A stretch of DNA of 16,915 bases from Chitinophagaceae bacterium. GTDB lineage: Bacteria; Bacteroidota; Bacteroidia; Chitinophagales; Chitinophagaceae. A program made the translations under genes and the position numbers. Location: assembly GCA_947452875.1 (NCBI GenBank), contig CANGEZ010000015.1, forward strand, positions 1 to 16,915, read 5' to 3'. Under the pieces are notes generated by a model. The model saw nothing but the letters and a program-made list of their open reading frames with translations. It did not search any database and was not told the origin of the DNA. This document shows positions 1 to 5,652 of this stretch, in pieces (the first letter of the stretch is position 1; each line of letters starts with the position of its first letter).

Positions 1-216
1 CCCATTGCATTCGGAGGATATTTCTTTGGCATTACCGGTTTCCATGGTTTCCACGTATTTAGTGGTGTTATCATCAACATCGTAATGTATATCAAAACTA
101 AATTGGGACATTTTGATCAAAGAGGTCATTATGAAATGATTGAAAAAGCAGGATTATACTGGCACTTTGTGGATTTAGTTTGGGTGTTCGTGTTCTTGTG
201 TTTTTATCTAGTATAA
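1..216 (+). CDS. ctaE: Cytochrome c oxidase subunit III, C-terminal end (5' cut by window)
   Basis: An open frame runs from base 1 to a TAA at 214-216 and gives the last 71 residues of a heme-copper oxidase subunit III. Two features identify it: the helix around FHGFHVFSG, and the ending GLYWHFVDLVWVFVFLCFYLV (71 residues in), which is the conserved YWHFVD-VW signature of the last transmembrane helix of the family. Subunit III is an integral membrane subunit that stabilises the catalytic subunit I of the terminal oxidase. The next gene is subunit IV, 45 bp downstream on the same strand, followed by SCO and DUF420, which is the expected tail of a caa3-type oxidase operon. The N-terminal part lies outside the window. 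The family assignment is secure; whether the oxidase is strictly caa3 cannot be told from this fragment. Confidence 0.93.
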   Translation, partial: PIAFGGYFFGITGFHGFHVFSGVIINIVMYIKTKLGHFDQRGHYEMIEKAGLYWHFVDLVWVFVFLCFYLV

Positions 217-218
217 AA

Positions 219-258
219 GAAATTCAAAATTCAAAAGTAAAAATTCAAAAAGAAAAAT
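219..258. repeat. A-rich ATTCAAAA spacer repeat
   Basis: The spacer between subunits III and IV is built from repeated ATTCAAAA words. A 22-nt part (229-250) recurs exactly, in inverted orientation, at 15923-15944, and a diverged relative lies inside a gene near 9631-9648. Low complexity could explain part of the similarity, but the exact 22-nt match favours a dispersed repeat. Confidence 0.5.
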
Positions 259-261
259 ATT

Positions 262-690
262 ATGTCAGCACAGCATTTTGATAATCCGGAAATAACTTTT
301 CAACCTGATCATTCAGGAGGTACCGGAAAGATTTGGAAAATATTTTGGGTATTATCTGTTCTAACCATAATAGAATTAGGATTAGGCTTTTTTCTTTACG
401 CCAAACATGGTGAATTAGGATATGCAACAGTGCTTTCAACCAAGTGCGCAATTGCAATATTAACACTTGCAAAAGCATATTATATTGTTTCTGTCTTTAT
501 GCACCTTGGCGATGAAGTCAGAAATCTAATCATGACGATTGTTGTTCCTTTGGTATTGTTTGTTTGGTTTATTATTGCGTTTTTATCTGATGGCAATAGT
601 TGGAAAAACTTACGCAACACAAGAGGCGGAAGCAGACCAGCAGGAACTGAGCAGGTAGAAAAAGCAGCTGCAGAACATTCAGCTCATTAA
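262..690 (+). CDS. Cytochrome c oxidase subunit IV family protein (caa3-type)
   Basis: This is a 142-residue membrane protein with three hydrophobic segments at about 25-47, 60-80 and 88-109, the size and topology of bacterial oxidase subunit IV. The second helix ends in KAYYIVSVFMHLGDE (71-85), which matches the conserved Y-F-MHL turn of the family. The family is a small accessory subunit of the heme-copper oxidase and does not bind the metal centres itself. The hydrophilic tail (110-142) is rich in Ala, Glu and His and is probably variable. The ATG at 262 has only an A-rich leader and no Shine-Dalgarno, which is usual for this phylum. Subunit III ends 45 bp upstream, so the two are surely co-transcribed; a strong terminator follows at 713-748. 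Confidence 0.91.
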   Translation: MSAQHFDNPEITFQPDHSGGTGKIWKIFWVLSVLTIIELGLGFFLYAKHGELGYATVLSTKCAIAILTLAKAYYIVSVFMHLGDEVRNLIMTIVVPLVLFVWFIIAFLSDGNSWKNLRNTRGGSRPAGTEQVEKAAAEHSAH

Positions 691-712
691 TACCGAAGCA
701 TTGAAAAATATT

Positions 713-748
713 AAACCATCGTTTGCCTTAGTGAACGATGGTTTTTTT
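713..748 (+). terminator. Rho-independent terminator after oxidase subunit IV
   Basis: The hairpin has an 11-bp perfect stem (AAACCATCGTT at 713-723 with AACGATGGTTT at 734-744), a 10-nt loop and a T run through 748. It lies 23 bp after the subunit IV stop and 60 bp before the SCO start. It therefore probably ends or attenuates the main oxidase transcript before the assembly genes. Confidence 0.86.
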
Positions 749-808
749 ATAATGCAAAAACGATTGAAACAAAATTCACACTAACTTGTTGTTATTAAAA
801 ATAAATCA

Positions 809-1606
809 TTGAAAAGAAACGCACTTCTTGCCATCCTGATGACCATGTTACTTCCTCTTACCGGATATTGGATAGTGAAGTATTATAGTAAAGATGCGGT
901 TCACATGCCTGCACATTATTTCTATGATAGTGTGGGAGAGAAGTCGGTTAGAGGTAAAAAAGTTCCAGACACAATTTGGCATCAGGCAAAAAACATTCAT
1001 TTCACCAATCAATTAGGCAAGGAGGTTTCACTTGATGATTTGAAAGGAAAAATTATTGTACTTGATTTTTTCTTTACACGATGTCCATCTATTTGTCCAG
1101 GTCTTGCAAAGTCCATGAAGAAATTGCAAGAGTCCTTCAAACAAAATCCTGACATAGTTCAGTTTCTTAGTATCAGTGTAGATCCCGAACATGATAGCGT
1201 TACACAATTAAGAAAATTTGCCGATAAATTTGAAATCAATCATGATACGTGGTGGATGGTTACCGGCAATAAAAAAGAAATTTATGATTTCGCTTTTAAT
1301 GAAATCAAAGCAAGTATAGCAGACACCAATGTTGATACCGCTTTCATTCATACAGAAAACTTTTTCTTATTGGATACCAATAGAGTTGTTAGAGGTTGGT
1401 ACAATGGTTTCGACACAATTAAAATGGCAAGATTGGCGATGGACATCCCGACGATTATGCTAGAGAAAGACAGAAAAAGCCCATCATTATTAAGAGAATT
1501 TATTCCTTATCTACCTGTAATATTTATAGGAATTGGTTTAACTATATTAGTGGTCACATTATTAAACAGATCTAAAAATAAAAACAATGCTGCAACCAAC
1601 ATTTAA
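809..1606 (+). CDS. SCO1/SenC family copper chaperone for cytochrome c oxidase
   Basis: The protein is 265 residues with a thioredoxin-like fold of the SCO family, which delivers copper to the CuA site of oxidase subunit II. The copper ligands are visible: RCPSICP with Cys92 and Cys96 (CxxxC), and His181 in FIHTENFFLLD. There is an N-terminal signal anchor (basic KR, then a hydrophobic stretch at about 5-25). A second transmembrane helix near the C-terminus (about 232-252) is less usual for SCO proteins, which often have only the N-terminal anchor. The best start is the TTG at 809, since it supplies the basic MKRN residues before the hydrophobic core; the first ATG in frame is at 839 and would lose them. 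The last 20 bp overlap the DUF420 gene, so the two are translationally linked. Confidence 0.94.
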   Translation: MKRNALLAILMTMLLPLTGYWIVKYYSKDAVHMPAHYFYDSVGEKSVRGKKVPDTIWHQAKNIHFTNQLGKEVSLDDLKGKIIVLDFFFTRCPSICPGLAKSMKKLQESFKQNPDIVQFLSISVDPEHDSVTQLRKFADKFEINHDTWWMVTGNKKEIYDFAFNEIKASIADTNVDTAFIHTENFFLLDTNRVVRGWYNGFDTIKMARLAMDIPTIMLEKDRKSPSLLREFIPYLPVIFIGIGLTILVVTLLNRSKNKNNAATNI

Positions 1607-2129
1607 AAAAAATGATCAAAAAGCGAAACTGTTTATTTACGCGGTTTCTATAATTGTATTTGCTGCTGTGGTAATATTGAGCAGAGTTCAATTAAAGGTT
1701 GATTTGCCATTCAATCCACATCTATTTGCAAGCATTAGCGCTACAATAAATTCAATAGTGGCTGTTTTATTGCTAGCCGGTTTAATTACTGTCAAGCAAA
1801 AAAAATACGAGCTGCATAAAAAAATAATGATAACCGCCATTGTGCTGTCGGTATTGTTTTTACTAAGTTATATCGCACATCATTTATTTGCAGGAGAAAC
1901 AAAGTTTGGTGGCGAAGGCACGATGAAAGCGATATATTATTTGATTCTCTTCACACATATTCCATTAGCAGGAATAATCCTTCCTTTCATTTTATTTACG
2001 GCGTATCGCGCGTTGATTGGAGAATATGAGCAACATAAAAAACTCACTCGAATTACATGGCCGATTTGGTTTTATGTTGCGGTAACGGGAGTTGTGGTGT
2101 ATTGGATGATTAGTCCGTATTATAACTAG
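1587..2129 (+). CDS. DUF420 membrane protein (YozB/CtaM-like oxidase maturation factor)
   Basis: This 180-residue protein has five predicted transmembrane helices, at about 13-34, 46-68, 79-103, 116-140 and 156-175. Histidines sit at or near helix ends (H77, H98/H99, H124, H150), a pattern typical of DUF420. Members of this family (CtaM/YozB in Firmicutes) are reported to be needed for maturation of heme-copper oxidases. The position directly after SCO, with a 20-bp overlap, fits a role in assembling the oxidase encoded upstream. The exact biochemical job is not shown by the sequence. The stop at 2127-2129 abuts an arm of a palindromic repeat that probably also forms the 3' end of the transcript. 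Confidence 0.88.
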   Translation: MLQPTFKKNDQKAKLFIYAVSIIVFAAVVILSRVQLKVDLPFNPHLFASISATINSIVAVLLLAGLITVKQKKYELHKKIMITAIVLSVLFLLSYIAHHLFAGETKFGGEGTMKAIYYLILFTHIPLAGIILPFILFTAYRALIGEYEQHKKLTRITWPIWFYVAVTGVVVYWMISPYYN

Positions 2130-2291
2130 CCCCCTAAATCCCCCGAAGGGGGACTTTGATTGTGTTATGCTGGGCTACCACAACAAAAAATAATTTCGAT
2201 TGCTTAAAACAAAATACTTATCTCCGAGGAGTTATATAAAACACCTTGAATAAAACATAATCAAAGTCCCCCTTTGGGGGATTTAGGGGGC
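2130..2291. repeat. Inverted pair of C-rich palindromic elements between convergent genes
   Basis: Two 38-nt arms, 2130-2167 and 2254-2291, are reverse complements with only about two mismatches. Each arm is itself a hairpin, CCCCCGAAGGGGG in the first and CCCCCTTTGGGGG in the second. The spacer of about 86 nt has no gene. The pair lies between the ends of the DUF420 gene (+) and the S1-like gene (-), the place of a bidirectional terminator, although the T tracts are weak. The second arm overlaps the last codons and stop of the S1-like gene. Related elements are at 4114-4142, 4951-4977, 5217-5243 and 5571-5597, and a fragment is at 9290-9301. Confidence 0.88.
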
Positions 2292-3023
2292 CACCTCAAT
2301 TACAATTCTATCCCCTGTCAAATGTTTTATTTTTACTTGAATGGATTTTTCCAAAATAATCTCTCCATTGTTTATTTTGGCTGTGATGTTGTCATCAATG
2401 GCTAGTTTCGCTTCCAGCTTGCTTTCGGTTAAAATGACAAACACACCATAGGGTGTAATTTTATTTACCACCACATCAATTATTGCTTCGGCTTTGTGTT
2501 GTTTTACGGCAATTTTAAATCCGGGTACGTAATTGTGATTATATAACTCTGCAGTAATTTTATCAGGCTTTTCAAGGTTTATAAATTTGAATGAAACGGT
2601 ACGTTCTGTTTCTTCAACGGTAGGAGCGATTTCAAATTTAGAAACTTGTAGCGGAAAGAAAAGATAGCTGTCTATTTCTTTAATGAAATATTTATTATCA
2701 ACGATTTTGATGTAGCCTAAAAACTTATTGGCAACTTTTGCTTTTTCTATCAAAACTTGCAAAGAGTTGTTGAATTCATACAGTACATGATCAGCAAAGA
2801 AAATGTTCGAACTGGATTTTTTAATAATAAATTTCACGTTGTCTCCAACCAAAAAACGATGTGGTTTTTTAATGAGTTTTAGCTGAACATATTTCTCTTG
2901 TTGTTTGTCATCAATAACCGCTTGAATGGTTTTGATTTTGTTTTGGTTTACATACTCAATCGTTGCACGCTGCTTGTCGTTATTGATGTGTGTTATTTTT
3001 CCTCTGAAATATTTTTCTGACAT
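2283..3023 (-). CDS. Uncharacterised protein with C-terminal S1-like (OB-fold) domain
   Basis: I do not recognise this 246-residue protein as a named family. Residues about 178-244 resemble an S1 RNA-binding domain: VVVNKITPYGVFVILTES at 184-201 has the typical V-x-x-I-x-x-Y-G-V-F-V core, and the end (IQVKIKHLTGDRIVIEV) matches the closing strands. The N-terminus (6-68), with RGKITHINNDKQRATIEY and FLVGDNVKFII, also has a beta-rich OB-like pattern, so it may hold two or three nucleic-acid-binding folds. There is no signal peptide or membrane helix, so it is probably cytoplasmic and may bind RNA; this is inference. The last residues A-P and the TAA come from the GCCCCCTAA of the neighbouring palindromic repeat, which suggests that the original end was changed by repeat insertion or drift. 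Confidence 0.8.
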   Translation of the reverse strand: MSEKYFRGKITHINNDKQRATIEYVNQNKIKTIQAVIDDKQQEKYVQLKLIKKPHRFLVGDNVKFIIKKSSSNIFFADHVLYEFNNSLQVLIEKAKVANKFLGYIKIVDNKYFIKEIDSYLFFPLQVSKFEIAPTVEETERTVSFKFINLEKPDKITAELYNHNYVPGFKIAVKQHKAEAIIDVVVNKITPYGVFVILTESKLEAKLAIDDNITAKINNGEIILEKSIQVKIKHLTGDRIVIEVAP

Positions 3024-3032
3024 GATTTATTT

Positions 3033-3152
3033 TTTTGCCACAAAGGCGCTAAGGCACAAAGTACCACAAAGAAATTATATTGTAAGTTGGTTTAGCCACG
3101 AATTCACGAAATTAGTTTCACGCAAGGCTCGCAAGGGAGCGATGGCGCAAAT
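3033..3152. repeat. Dispersed repeats of the GCCACAAAG / CACGAATTCACGAA / TTTCACGCAA type
   Basis: Three word families follow each other: GCCACAAAGGCGCTAAGGCA near 3037, AGCCACGAATTCACGAAATT near 3094, and TTTCACGCAAGGCTCGCAAG at about 3117-3136. The same families recur at 3249-3267, 5021-5150, 5286-5440 and, in reverse, 7311-7329. They look like non-coding dispersed repeats; the open frame through this stretch (2926-3195, +) is an artefact of the repeat. Confidence 0.8.
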
Positions 3153-3167
3153 TTTATTTTTTGCGAA

Positions 3168-3233
3168 ATGTTCCATAGGAACATCTTGTCTTTAGCCCGG
3201 GGTGTTAATTGTTTGGATTCGTTCCATCGGAAC
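3168..3233. repeat. Two GTTCC-AT-GGAAC palindromes
   Basis: ATGTTCCATAGGAACAT (3168-3184) and CGTTCCATCGGAACG (3220-3233) are near-identical small palindromes 50 bp apart. Their sharing of the GTTCCAT(A/C)GGAAC core argues for a repeat family, not for chance. Confidence 0.7.
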
Positions 3234-3299
3234 GTTTGGTGAAAAATAGCCACGAATTCACGAATTGTTTTTTAATATTTTATTTGAAAATTTTGTTTG

Positions 3300-3357
3300 C
3301 CCCCTCTCATTTAGGAGAGGGGTTGTCTGCCTGCCGGTAGGCAGGGGGGTGAGGTTA
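3300..3357. repeat. Double-hairpin palindromic element
   Basis: Two hairpins lie side by side: CCCCTCTC (3301-3308) with GAGAGGGG (3315-3322), then CTGCCTGCCGGTAGGCAG (3327-3344), followed by GGGGGTGAGGTT. It is another element of the repeat mosaic. In the following 3358-3483 I see no gene, only a short A/C-rich spacer up to the end of the alkyltransferase-like gene. Confidence 0.75.
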
Positions 3358-3483
3358 ATCACGAATTTGTTTCACCGCAGAGAAGGGAGTTAATTGAGAT
3401 TGTGCAGAGGAGCCTTTCATCCAACAATAAACAACAAACCACAAACAAAAAACACCAAACGAGCGAAGCGACCAAACGCCAAA

Positions 3484-3846
3484 CTACAAACTGATTTCTT
3501 TTGCCGGATCCCAAAATCTTTTTTTAAAATCCACAACAGTTTCGTTTTTTACTTCTACACCATCTTTTTTCAAAAGCTCTTCCATTAATGTTGGTGTAGC
3601 AAAATGAGCTTTACCGGTGAGCATACCGTTTCTATTGACAACACGTTGAGCGGGAACTTTTGTTGCAGCGCTGTGAGAAGCATTCATTGCCCAACCTACC
3701 ATTCTTGCGCTAAGTTTTGTGCCGAGATAATTGGCAATGGCGCCATAAGAGGTAACACGACCTTTTGGTATTTGACGAACAACATCAAAAACATCTTCAA
3801 AAAAACTATACTCTTTAGGAGTTGTTGATTTTATTTTTGGTTGCAT
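3484..3846 (-). CDS. Alkyltransferase-like (ATL) protein, MGMT family without catalytic Cys
   Basis: This 120-residue protein corresponds to the winged-helix DNA-binding domain of O6-alkylguanine-DNA alkyltransferases. IPKGRVTSYGAIANYLG (26-42) is the wing region of the family, SARMVGWAM (46-54) carries the Arg48 that takes the place of the flipped base, and VVNRNGMLTGK (69-79) follows the active-site strand. In true MGMT enzymes the active site is P-C-H-R; here it is Pro65-Ala66-Gln67-Arg68, so the acceptor cysteine is absent. ATL proteins of this kind bind alkylated guanine and hand the lesion to nucleotide excision repair, so a damage-sensing role is more likely than direct repair. The upstream DUF5522 gene overlaps it by 16 bp, which points to one transcript. 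Confidence 0.92.
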   Translation of the reverse strand: MQPKIKSTTPKEYSFFEDVFDVVRQIPKGRVTSYGAIANYLGTKLSARMVGWAMNASHSAATKVPAQRVVNRNGMLTGKAHFATPTLMEELLKKDGVEVKNETVVDFKKRFWDPAKEISL

Positions 3847-4025
3847 GTTTGATTTTGTATTAGCAAACTTCTTTTCGGTTCAGGTACCGCCTCGTAATCA
3901 TATGGACAATGCTTACATCCATTGCCACAGCAGAAGCCTTTGTTTAAATGATATTTTTCTGTGAGTACAATAAAGCCCTCCTCATTGTAATAAAAATCTA
4001 ACCCTTCTGTAAGCTTATTGTTCAT
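3831..4025 (-). CDS. DUF5522 small cysteine-rich protein
   Basis: The product is 64 residues, with the motif FCCGNGCKHCPYDYE at 31-45. The cysteines at 32, 33, 37 and 40 are spaced as in DUF5522, a small family common in Bacteroidota, and could bind a metal such as zinc or an iron-sulfur cluster; this is inference. There is no signal peptide. The 3' end overlaps the ATL gene by 16 bp, so the two are translationally coupled, and a shared role with ATL is possible but unproven. About 20 bp upstream of the ATG, AACCTTTG (4042-4049, minus strand) differs by one base from the phylum's TAnnTTTG promoter box; it also belongs to a repeated TTCAAAGG word, so it is not listed as a promoter. Confidence 0.87.
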   Translation of the reverse strand: MNNKLTEGLDFYYNEEGFIVLTEKYHLNKGFCCGNGCKHCPYDYEAVPEPKRSLLIQNQTCNQK

Positions 4026-4031
4026 GTTATT

Positions 4032-4142
4032 TGTAACGTTTCAAAGGTTCAAAAGGTTCAGTATGTTCAATAGGTTTATTCAAATTCGCATCAATCGAAT
4101 AAAACGCAATCATCTTCCCCCTTTGGGGGAATTAAAGGGGGC
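4032..4142. repeat. AGGTTCAA repeat tract and C-rich palindrome
   Basis: 4040-4082 is made of imperfect repeats of a GGTTCAAAA word, akin to 14287-14386. The palindromic element CTTCCCCCTTTGGGGGAATT (4114-4133), continuing into AAAGGGGG, follows it and lies 3' of trmB, where it may help terminate that gene's transcript. Confidence 0.7.
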
Positions 4143-4169
4143 TCCTCCTAATTCCCAAACAACTTGAAT

Positions 4170-4871
4170 TTATAAATGTTCAGTCTCTTTTAGTAACATC
4201 TGCAACTCTTCATCTTTATCCACTATTACTTCAGGCAAAGAAAAACGAAGATAAAAGATTTTGTTGCTTCCGGCGATATCCAGACTTTCATAATGTGTTT
4301 TAATTTTTAGTCTGTCATCAACTACCGATTGAGCATATACATCATCACAAGATTCGTGTATGATGAGTCCAAATATGTTCGCCACTTTTAGTGTGAAATG
4401 GTATAAATCCGGAGAATCTGTTTTTAAATGTATGAAGCCGTTTGTTGCAAGTACTTTTTGATAGAGCCGTAAAAACCTTGGATGGGTTAATCTTTTCTTA
4501 GCGCGTGAAGTTCGCAATTGAGGATCGGGAAATGTAATCCAGATTTCTTTTACTTCCTCATTAAGAAAATATTCGGGTAACATTTCGATCTGTGTGCGCA
4601 GAAATTTTGCATTAGGCAAAGGAAATTCTAATGCTTTCTTGGCACCCAAGTACATGCGATTTCCTTTTATGTCGACACCGATAAAGTTTTGTTCGGGAAA
4701 TAGCTTTCCCAAACCTACAGCATATTCGCCTCTGCCACAAGCTAATTCCAAAACGATTGGATTGTTATTTGAAAAAACAGTATGCCATGTACCGGCAATT
4801 TCCTTTGGGTATTCAAATACGTTTTCTAATTCCTTGATTTGTGAGAAACGAAGTAGTTTTTTTTGTCCCAT
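4170..4871 (-). CDS. trmB: tRNA (guanine-N7-)-methyltransferase TrmB
   Basis: The protein is 233 residues, the normal length for TrmB, which uses S-adenosylmethionine to methylate N7 of G46 in tRNA variable loops. SAM motif I is LELACGRGEYAVGLG (41-55), followed by the acidic end of the next strand in FIGVDIKG (63-70). The family motif ITFPDPQ (112-118; usually FPDPWPK), RAKKRLTHPRFL (123-134) and HLKTDSPDLY (148-157, with Thr151-Asp152 in the substrate site) follow in the right order. The Q in place of W-P after FPDP is a mild departure. The ATG at 4871 is supported by a TACCTTTG promoter box seven bases upstream. The gene stands alone between repeat blocks. Confidence 0.95.
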   Translation of the reverse strand: MGQKKLLRFSQIKELENVFEYPKEIAGTWHTVFSNNNPIVLELACGRGEYAVGLGKLFPEQNFIGVDIKGNRMYLGAKKALEFPLPNAKFLRTQIEMLPEYFLNEEVKEIWITFPDPQLRTSRAKKRLTHPRFLRLYQKVLATNGFIHLKTDSPDLYHFTLKVANIFGLIIHESCDDVYAQSVVDDRLKIKTHYESLDIAGSNKIFYLRFSLPEVIVDKDEELQMLLKETEHL

Positions 4872-4878
4872 ACGGAGG

Positions 4879-4886
4879 CAAAGGTA
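4879..4886 (-). promoter_or_regulatory. TAnnTTTG promoter box of trmB
   Basis: The minus strand reads TACCTTTG, a perfect match to the Bacteroidota -7 consensus TAnnTTTG. It ends 7 nt before the ATG, so the transcript should have almost no leader. I do not see a good TTTG at the -33 distance, which lowers confidence. Confidence 0.6.
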
Positions 4887-4893
4887 GAAGAAA

Positions 4894-4950
4894 AGATGCT
4901 AGATAAGCTGGATAAGCTAGATACTGGATAGACCAACATAACACAATCAA
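4894..4950. repeat. GGATA-GCTAGATA tandem word repeat with conserved CCAACATAACACAATCAA tail
   Basis: This block recurs at 5512-5570. The tail plus the first half of the following palindrome is identical over about 35 nt at 4933-4967 and 5553-5587. The GGATA/AGCTAGATA words repeat imperfectly. No gene is seen here. Confidence 0.75.
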
Positions 4951-5126
4951 CTTCCCCCTTTGGGGGACCGAGGAGGCTTCCACTTCCTTATTCCTTATTT
5001 TTAGTTTCTTATTATTTATTGCCACGAATTGGTTTCACGCAAAGTTCGCAAGGGAGCGAAGTCGCAATTTTATTGCCACAAAGACGCGAAGGCACAAAGA
5101 AACACAAAGATTGGTTTCACGCAAAG
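4951..5126. repeat. 176-nt direct repeat, copy 1
   Basis: This copy matches 5217-5392 with a constant offset of 266 bp, no gaps and about ten substitutions by eye (roughly 94% identity). It starts with a C-rich palindrome, passes through a T-rich stretch and ends with the GCCACAAAGACGCGAAGGCA and TTTCACGCAAAG repeats. A diverged extension continues to about 5150. Confidence 0.9.
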
Positions 5127-5216
5127 CACGAAAGGATGCGAAGCCGCGAGATTTTTTGCTACGAAAACTGGAATGCACAAAGTGACATGATTTTTTTAAA
5201 ATTCCGAAATTGAAAC

Positions 5217-5392
5217 CTTCCCCCTTTGGGGGACCGAGGGGGCTTCCACATCCTTATTCTTTATTTTTACTTTCTTATTATTTATTGCCGCGAAATGGTT
5301 TCACGCAAGGCCCGCAAGGGAGCGAAGTCACAATTTTATTGCCACAAAGACGCGAAGGCACAAAGAAACACAAAGATTGGTTTCACGCAAAG
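5217..5392. repeat. 176-nt direct repeat, copy 2
   Basis: The second copy of 4951-5126, gap-free. It runs on into GGGAGCGAAGTCGC (to about 5415) and AACCACGAATGCACGAATT (5422-5440). Together 4894-5600 is about 700 bp of repeat mosaic without a supported gene; open frames in it are made of the repeats. Confidence 0.9.
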
Positions 5393-5448
5393 TTCGCAAG
5401 GGAGCGAAGTCGCAATTGTTTAACCACGAATGCACGAATTTTTAATTA

Positions 5449-5512
5449 ACCTCGTAGAGGTGAAACTATTCTAAAAGATAATGCTGGTTAGTAATAAAAC
5501 TCCGTAGGAGTT
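5449..5512. repeat. ACCTCGTAGAGGT and AACTCCGTAGGAGTT palindromes
   Basis: ACCTCGTAGAGGT (5449-5461) and AACTCCGTAGGAGTT (about 5499-5513) are two related small palindromes with a shared CGTAG centre, about 40 bp apart, similar in style to the GTTCC palindromes at 3168-3233. Confidence 0.65.
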
Positions 5513-5600
5513 TGATGCTGGATAGGCTAGATAGAGCTGGATAATGGATAATCCAACATAACACAATCAACTTCCCCCTTTGGGGGATTGAGGGGGCCTG
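5512..5600. repeat. Second copy of GGATA word block plus C-rich palindrome
   Basis: Repeats the structure of 4894-4977: GGATA/GCTAGATA words, CCAACATAACACAATCAA, then CTTCCCCCTTTGGGGGATTG and a run of G at 5592-5596. It ends only a few bases before the -33 box of the following gene. Confidence 0.8.
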
Positions 5601-5602
5601 CA

Positions 5603-5634
5603 TTTGCTCCACATTTTCAATTAGGTTACTTTTG
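5603..5634 (+). promoter_or_regulatory. Bacteroidota-type promoter (TTTG-N20-TACTTTTG)
   Basis: TTTG at 5603-5606 and TACTTTTG at 5627-5634 match the -33 TTTG and -7 TAnnTTTG consensus with a 20-bp spacer. The transcript should start near 5638-5641. This rules out the TTG at 5632 as start codon and favours the ATG at 5653, leaving a leader of about 12-15 nt. Confidence 0.75.
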
Positions 5635-5652
5635 CAATCTACTTATCATTTT

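Noticed and set aside
2926..3195. Plus-strand open frame of 89 codons
   Set aside because: It overlaps the start of the S1-like gene antisense and continues into repeat sequence; there is no independent support.
5019..5449. Several open frames (about 60-80 codons) in the repeat block, such as 5019-5213, 5210-5449 and 5226-5423
   Set aside because: They are translated copies of the TTTCACGCAA and GCCACAAAG repeats in different frames, overlap one another, and have no promoter or coding pattern.
4894..5600. CRISPR array
   Set aside because: The repeats are composite and unevenly spaced, and their spacers are themselves repeated; there is no constant repeat-spacer pattern and no cas gene.
4879..5600. 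Insertion sequence remnant
   Set aside because: There is no transposase-like frame, no terminal inverted repeats enclosing the block and no visible target duplication.
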